A stretch of 9,262 bases of DNA from JACKCP01 sp050253255 (GTDB lineage Bacteria; Desulfobacterota; Desulfobacteria; Desulfobacterales; JACKCP01): positions 1 through 9,262 of the forward strand of contig JBFWJK010000141.1 of assembly GCA_050253255.1 (NCBI GenBank). Direction: 5' to 3'. How positions within the stretch are numbered: position 1 is the first letter of the stretch; each line of letters starts with the position of its first letter. Made by a program: the position numbers and the translations under genes. The notes beneath the pieces are model-generated. The model ran no database searches and had not been told where the DNA came from. It was given only the letters and a program-made list of their open reading frames with translations. Shown piece after piece: positions 6,455-9,262 of the stretch.

Positions 6455-7936
6455 ATGCTGAAAAAAATGTTTATAGACGGAAGCTGGGTAGAATCAGAAT
6501 CCGGAAAAACAAGAAATATTATAAATCCCTTTGATCAAAGTATTATAGCTGAAGTTTCTGAAGGAGATGAAAGGGACAGTAAAAAAGCAGTTAAAGCAGC
6601 CAGAAAGGCATTTGACTCAGGAATATGGTCAAATCTTTCAGGTGCTGAAAGAGCTCATTTTCTCTACAGGATTCATGAGCTGATTTTAAGGGACCATGAA
6701 GAACTCTCTCGTCTTGAAAGTCTTGATACAGGTAAAACTGTAGAAGAAAGCCGCTGGGATATGGATGGAATTGCAGATATTTTTAAATATTATGCCTCCA
6801 TAGCAGAAGATGACAGAGGATATATTATTGATTCTCCCTTTGAAAATACTTCAAGTAAAGCTGTGTATGAACCTGTAGGTGTCTGCGGCCAGATTTCACC
6901 CTGGAACTATCCTCTTTTGCAGGCTTCCTGGAAAATGGCTCCTGCTCTTGCAGCCGGATGCACCATTGTTATGAAGCCAAGTGAAATTACTCCTCTTACA
7001 ACGATAAAAATAACTGAACTTGCCGAGGAAGCAGGAATTCCGTCAGGGGTTATAAATCTTGTATTAGGGCCGGGAAACGGAGCAGGGTCTGAGCTTGCAA
7101 AATCTGATGAGGTTGATCTCATCTCCTTTACCGGAGGAATTGAAACCGGAAAAATAATTATGAGAGATGCTGCATCAAATGTAAAAAAACTTGCTCTTGA
7201 GCTTGGAGGAAAAAATCCCAATATAATTTTTGCTGACTGTGATTTTGAAACTGCACTTGATTTTTCACTCAATGCTGTATTTTTCCATGCAGGCCAGATT
7301 TGTTCTGCAGGTGCAAGGCTTATGATTGAAGATAAAATTCATGATGAATTTGTTCGTGAGCTTAAAAAAAGAATTGAAAAAATAAAAATCGGCAATGGAT
7401 TTGACGATGCAACAGAAATGGGCCCGTTAATTTCTAAAGAGCACAGAGATAAAATTGAAAATTATTCAGCTCTTGCAATTAAGGAAGGGGCTGTTCTTGA
7501 AACAGGCGGAAAACGCCCAGACGATGAAAATCTTAAAAACGGGTTTTTCTATCTCCCCACGCTTTTTACAAACTGCACCGCTGATATGGAAATAGTCAAA
7601 GAAGAAAGTTTCGGGCCTGTAATAACTGTTGAAAAATTTTCATCGGATGATGAAGTATTAAGACTTGCAAACGATACAAAATACGGACTTTCTGCGGGAT
7701 TCTGGACAAATTCGCCATCACGTATTGAAAGGTTTTCCAAAGGTTTAAGGTTTGGAACAGTATGGGTAAACGATTTTAATGTTTACTATGCAAAGGCTCC
7801 CTGGGGGGGATACAAGCAGTCAGGAACGGGAAGAGAGCTTGGCAGGGAAGGGTTTCATGAGTACTGCGAAATAAAGCATGTTTTTCAGAATTATTCAAAC
7901 AAACCCATGAACTGGTTTGGGAAGTCTGAAATTTAA
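6455..7936 (+). CDS. betB: Betaine aldehyde dehydrogenase
   Basis: The 493-residue protein is an NAD(P)-dependent aldehyde dehydrogenase that by context converts betaine aldehyde to glycine betaine. The ATG at 6455 is chosen over an in-frame ATG at 6359 lying inside betA: AGAGG sits 7 nt upstream, and MLKKMFIDGSWVES is the normal family N-terminus. Catalytic residues are visible: Asn151 in ISPWNYP, Lys174 in VMKPSE, Glu249 in LELGGKNPNIIF (248-259), and nucleophile Cys283 in FHAGQICSAG (277-286). The coenzyme loop is FTGGIETGK (225-233), where Gly replaces the common Ser. EESFGPV and PWGGYKQSGTGRELG near the C-terminus complete the fold. LELGGKNPNIIF is typical of BetB. It lies 13 nt after betA. 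Other amino-aldehyde dehydrogenases are close relatives. Confidence 0.9.
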   Translation: MLKKMFIDGSWVESESGKTRNIINPFDQSIIAEVSEGDERDSKKAVKAARKAFDSGIWSNLSGAERAHFLYRIHELILRDHEELSRLESLDTGKTVEESRWDMDGIADIFKYYASIAEDDRGYIIDSPFENTSSKAVYEPVGVCGQISPWNYPLLQASWKMAPALAAGCTIVMKPSEITPLTTIKITELAEEAGIPSGVINLVLGPGNGAGSELAKSDEVDLISFTGGIETGKIIMRDAASNVKKLALELGGKNPNIIFADCDFETALDFSLNAVFFHAGQICSAGARLMIEDKIHDEFVRELKKRIEKIKIGNGFDDATEMGPLISKEHRDKIENYSALAIKEGAVLETGGKRPDDENLKNGFFYLPTLFTNCTADMEIVKEESFGPVITVEKFSSDDEVLRLANDTKYGLSAGFWTNSPSRIERFSKGLRFGTVWVNDFNVYYAKAPWGGYKQSGTGRELGREGFHEYCEIKHVFQNYSNKPMNWFGKSEI

Positions 7937-7947
7937 ATTGGTTTAAA

Positions 7948-7986
7948 ACCGGTAAAATGGAATGCGGTTCATTCATTTTTACCGGT
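7948..7986 (+). ncRNA. Strong hairpin between betB and choX
   Basis: Arms 7948-7964 and 7970-7986 pair over 17 positions with two central mismatches and a 5-nt loop CGGTT; the base is ACCGGT/ACCGGT. On the plus strand it is followed by eight A, not T, so it is not a standard terminator. On the minus strand only four T follow. It could stabilise the upstream betAB message or set choX expression apart. Its loop is complementary to the choX leader at 8009-8015. Confidence 0.6.
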
Positions 7987-8004
7987 AAAAAAAATTGTGT
8001 TTTT

Positions 8005-8042
8005 TATTTGAACCGTTAACAAAAATTAAAGGAGTTCAAATG
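8005..8042 (+). promoter_or_regulatory. Possible start-codon-sequestering hairpin of choX
   Basis: ATTTGAAC (8006-8013) is the exact reverse complement of GTTCAAAT (8034-8041); a U-G pair at 8005/8042 would extend the stem to nine pairs. The AUG (8040-8042) would be wholly paired, while most of the GGAG ribosome site (8031-8034) would lie in the 20-nt loop. The left arm can alternatively pair with the loop of the preceding hairpin (7965-7971). That it regulates translation is an inference. Confidence 0.4.
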
Positions 8043-8984
8043 TTTGGATTAAAAAAAGTGTTTTTTACATTTTTTATTGTTTTTTCCCTTGTTTTAACAG
8101 GATCTGTTTATGCAAAGGATGAAATCAAATTTGTAAGTGTAAGCTGGACTGGTGTTACAGTCAAAACAGAGCTTGGTGTTGCAGCTCTTAAAAGTCTTGG
8201 TTATGATGCTTCAAATACAATGGTTTCAGTTCCTATTGCCTACAAAGCTCTTGAAACAGGAGACGGAGATGTTTTTCTTGGATACTGGTATCCTTCAATG
8301 ACAAATATTGCGACAAAATATTTTGATAGAGGAACTGTTGAAAACTTTGTTGTCAATATGCCAGGAGCTAAATACACACTTGCCGTGCCGAGTTATGTGG
8401 CAGAAGGAGGGCTTAAGGATTTTGCAGATATAGCAAAATATAAGGACAAGCTTGACGGAAAAATTTACGGTATTGAAGAAGGAAACGACGGGAATCTTGT
8501 AATTCAGACTATGATTGAAAAGAATATGTTTAACCTTGGTGATTTTGAGCTTATTCCTTCCAGTGAAGCCGGAATGCTTTCTCAGGTTAAATCGTTTGCA
8601 AAAGATAAAGAATGGATTGTTTTTCTGGGCTGGTCACCGCATTATATGAATGAAATTATTGACATGACATATCTTACAGGCTCAACTCCTGAAACTTTTG
8701 GAGCAAATGACGGTACAGCCACTGTTTATACCAATATAAGAAAAGGTTTTGACAAGGAACAGCCTAATGTAGCTGTTTTTCTCAAAAACTATAAATTCCC
8801 GATTCCCATGATGAACCAGATAATGGATATGCTTAATAAGGATCAGAACCTGACACCCCGTGAAGCAGGTCTTGACTGGATAAAAGATCATCCTGAAGTT
8901 TACAGGCCATGGTTTAAGGGGGTTAAAACTACAGACGGTAAAAACGGTCTTGAAGCTTTTGAAAAATACCTGGAAAAATTATAA
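8040..8984 (+). CDS. choX: Periplasmic choline/betaine-binding protein of an ABC transporter (ChoX-like)
   Basis: The 314-residue protein is an exported ligand-binding component for quaternary amine uptake. The ATG at 8040 follows GGAG by 5 nt and opens a signal peptide: two Lys, a hydrophobic core, then VYA before Lys26. A farther in-frame ATG at 7995 lacks a ribosome site. The mature chain matches ChoX-type proteins, with AKYTLAVPSY (110-119), KIYGIEEGNDGN (141-152), FLGWSPH (195-201) and DGTATVYTNIRKG. With a constant offset of 7 from Sinorhizobium meliloti ChoX as I recall it, the aromatic box is intact (Trp36, Trp83, Tyr112, Trp198), as is Asn149. The Asp expected after Trp-Thr is Gly38, so the ligand may be glycine betaine or another quaternary amine. 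It ends the unit, 103 nt after betB. No permease or ATPase gene follows in the window, so it must work with a transporter encoded elsewhere. Confidence 0.85.
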   Translation: MFGLKKVFFTFFIVFSLVLTGSVYAKDEIKFVSVSWTGVTVKTELGVAALKSLGYDASNTMVSVPIAYKALETGDGDVFLGYWYPSMTNIATKYFDRGTVENFVVNMPGAKYTLAVPSYVAEGGLKDFADIAKYKDKLDGKIYGIEEGNDGNLVIQTMIEKNMFNLGDFELIPSSEAGMLSQVKSFAKDKEWIVFLGWSPHYMNEIIDMTYLTGSTPETFGANDGTATVYTNIRKGFDKEQPNVAVFLKNYKFPIPMMNQIMDMLNKDQNLTPREAGLDWIKDHPEVYRPWFKGVKTTDGKNGLEAFEKYLEKL

Positions 8985-8996
8985 TTTATAAATTAA

Positions 8997-9025
8997 GGGG
9001 GCAGTTAATATTGCTCCCTTTTTTT
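8997..9025 (+). terminator. Rho-independent terminator after choX
   Basis: GGGGGCA (8997-9003) pairs with TGCTCCC (9012-9018), seven pairs including one G-U, across an 8-nt loop, and is followed at once by seven T (9019-9025). It begins 12 nt after the choX stop and closes the rightward unit. Confidence 0.9.
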
Positions 9026-9262
9026 AAATATCCGTGTGTATATCCTGCCTGATCATTATTTAATTATCTTTCCTGTTAAAATACCTATTTTAAACTGGAG
9101 TAATCTGAACATTTTTTTTATCATAAAAATCTGGATATTTTTTTTAAGAAAGTTAGCTGCTTTTTTGAATTGCAGTTTTTTAACCTAAATTGAGCGGTTT
9201 TCTAGTTTGCTGTAGATAACGGCAAATTGCATCAGGCTATACTTTTGCTTTGCGGTATAAAA
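9026..9262. other. Right-edge stretch without a convincing gene
   Basis: This is AT-rich DNA after the terminator with many T and A runs. A minus-strand frame is open from the right edge to a TAG at 9187-9185 (25 codons, ending SKLENRSI). It could be the tail of a converging gene, but it is too short to judge. A weak stem AGCTGC/GCAGTT (9155-9177) with an 11-nt loop precedes a short T run. No tRNA, promoter or mobile-element end is recognisable. Confidence 0.5.

Noticed and set aside
6907..7272. Minus-strand 121-codon frame inside betB
   Set aside because: It lies wholly in a highly conserved part of betB, is rich in Ser/Ala/Phe as expected from antisense reading, and has no ribosome site.
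7948..8007. Hairpin after betB as a classical terminator
   Set aside because: It is followed by eight A on the plus strand, and the later T run at about 8000-8005 is too far from the stem.

Overview
The window is an AT-rich piece of bacterial chromosome, probably from a sulfate reducer or relative in the Desulfobacterota. That placement is an inference. It rests on the low GC content, the ferredoxin-linked indolepyruvate oxidoreductase, and a secreted protein at the left edge that resembles the VCBS/FG-GAP proteins common in Geobacter- and Desulfobacter-like genomes. No insertion sequence, CRISPR array, tRNA, rRNA or phage gene was seen. Gene density is high and the reading frames are clean.

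Layout. The left part (1-3621) is read leftwards. iorA and iorB encode the two subunits of an indolepyruvate:ferredoxin oxidoreductase. They are followed, with a start site tucked against the iorB stop, by a secreted FG-GAP-type protein that runs off the window. A 393-bp divergent control region (3622-4014) follows. The right part (4015-8984) is read rightwards: a GntR/FadR-type regulator, choline dehydrogenase (betA), betaine aldehyde dehydrogenase (betB), and a periplasmic choline/betaine-binding protein (choX-like). The unit closes with a clear rho-independent terminator at 8997-9025. The last 240 bp hold no convincing gene.

How the genes fit together. The right-hand unit looks like a choline-to-glycine-betaine module: the binding protein captures a quaternary amine, BetA oxidises choline to betaine aldehyde, and BetB oxidises that to glycine betaine. 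The usual TetR-type regulator BetI is absent, and a FadR-type regulator occupies its place. The control region contains two copies of TGGTATTACCAAA exactly 200 bp apart. Each contains a perfect palindrome of the type bound by FadR-family proteins. One copy sits at the predicted start of the regulator/bet transcript and the other lies towards iorAB. This suggests autoregulation, looping and possibly joint control of iorAB with the bet genes.

The most interesting signals are this twin operator, a leader before choX with mutually exclusive RNA pairings that can bury its AUG, a replaced ligand-site Asp in ChoX, a Cys-to-His change in a ferredoxin-type motif of IorA, and the loss of metal ligands in the regulator. 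I see no wholly new multi-gene system. The novelty is in regulation and in residue-level departures from known families.
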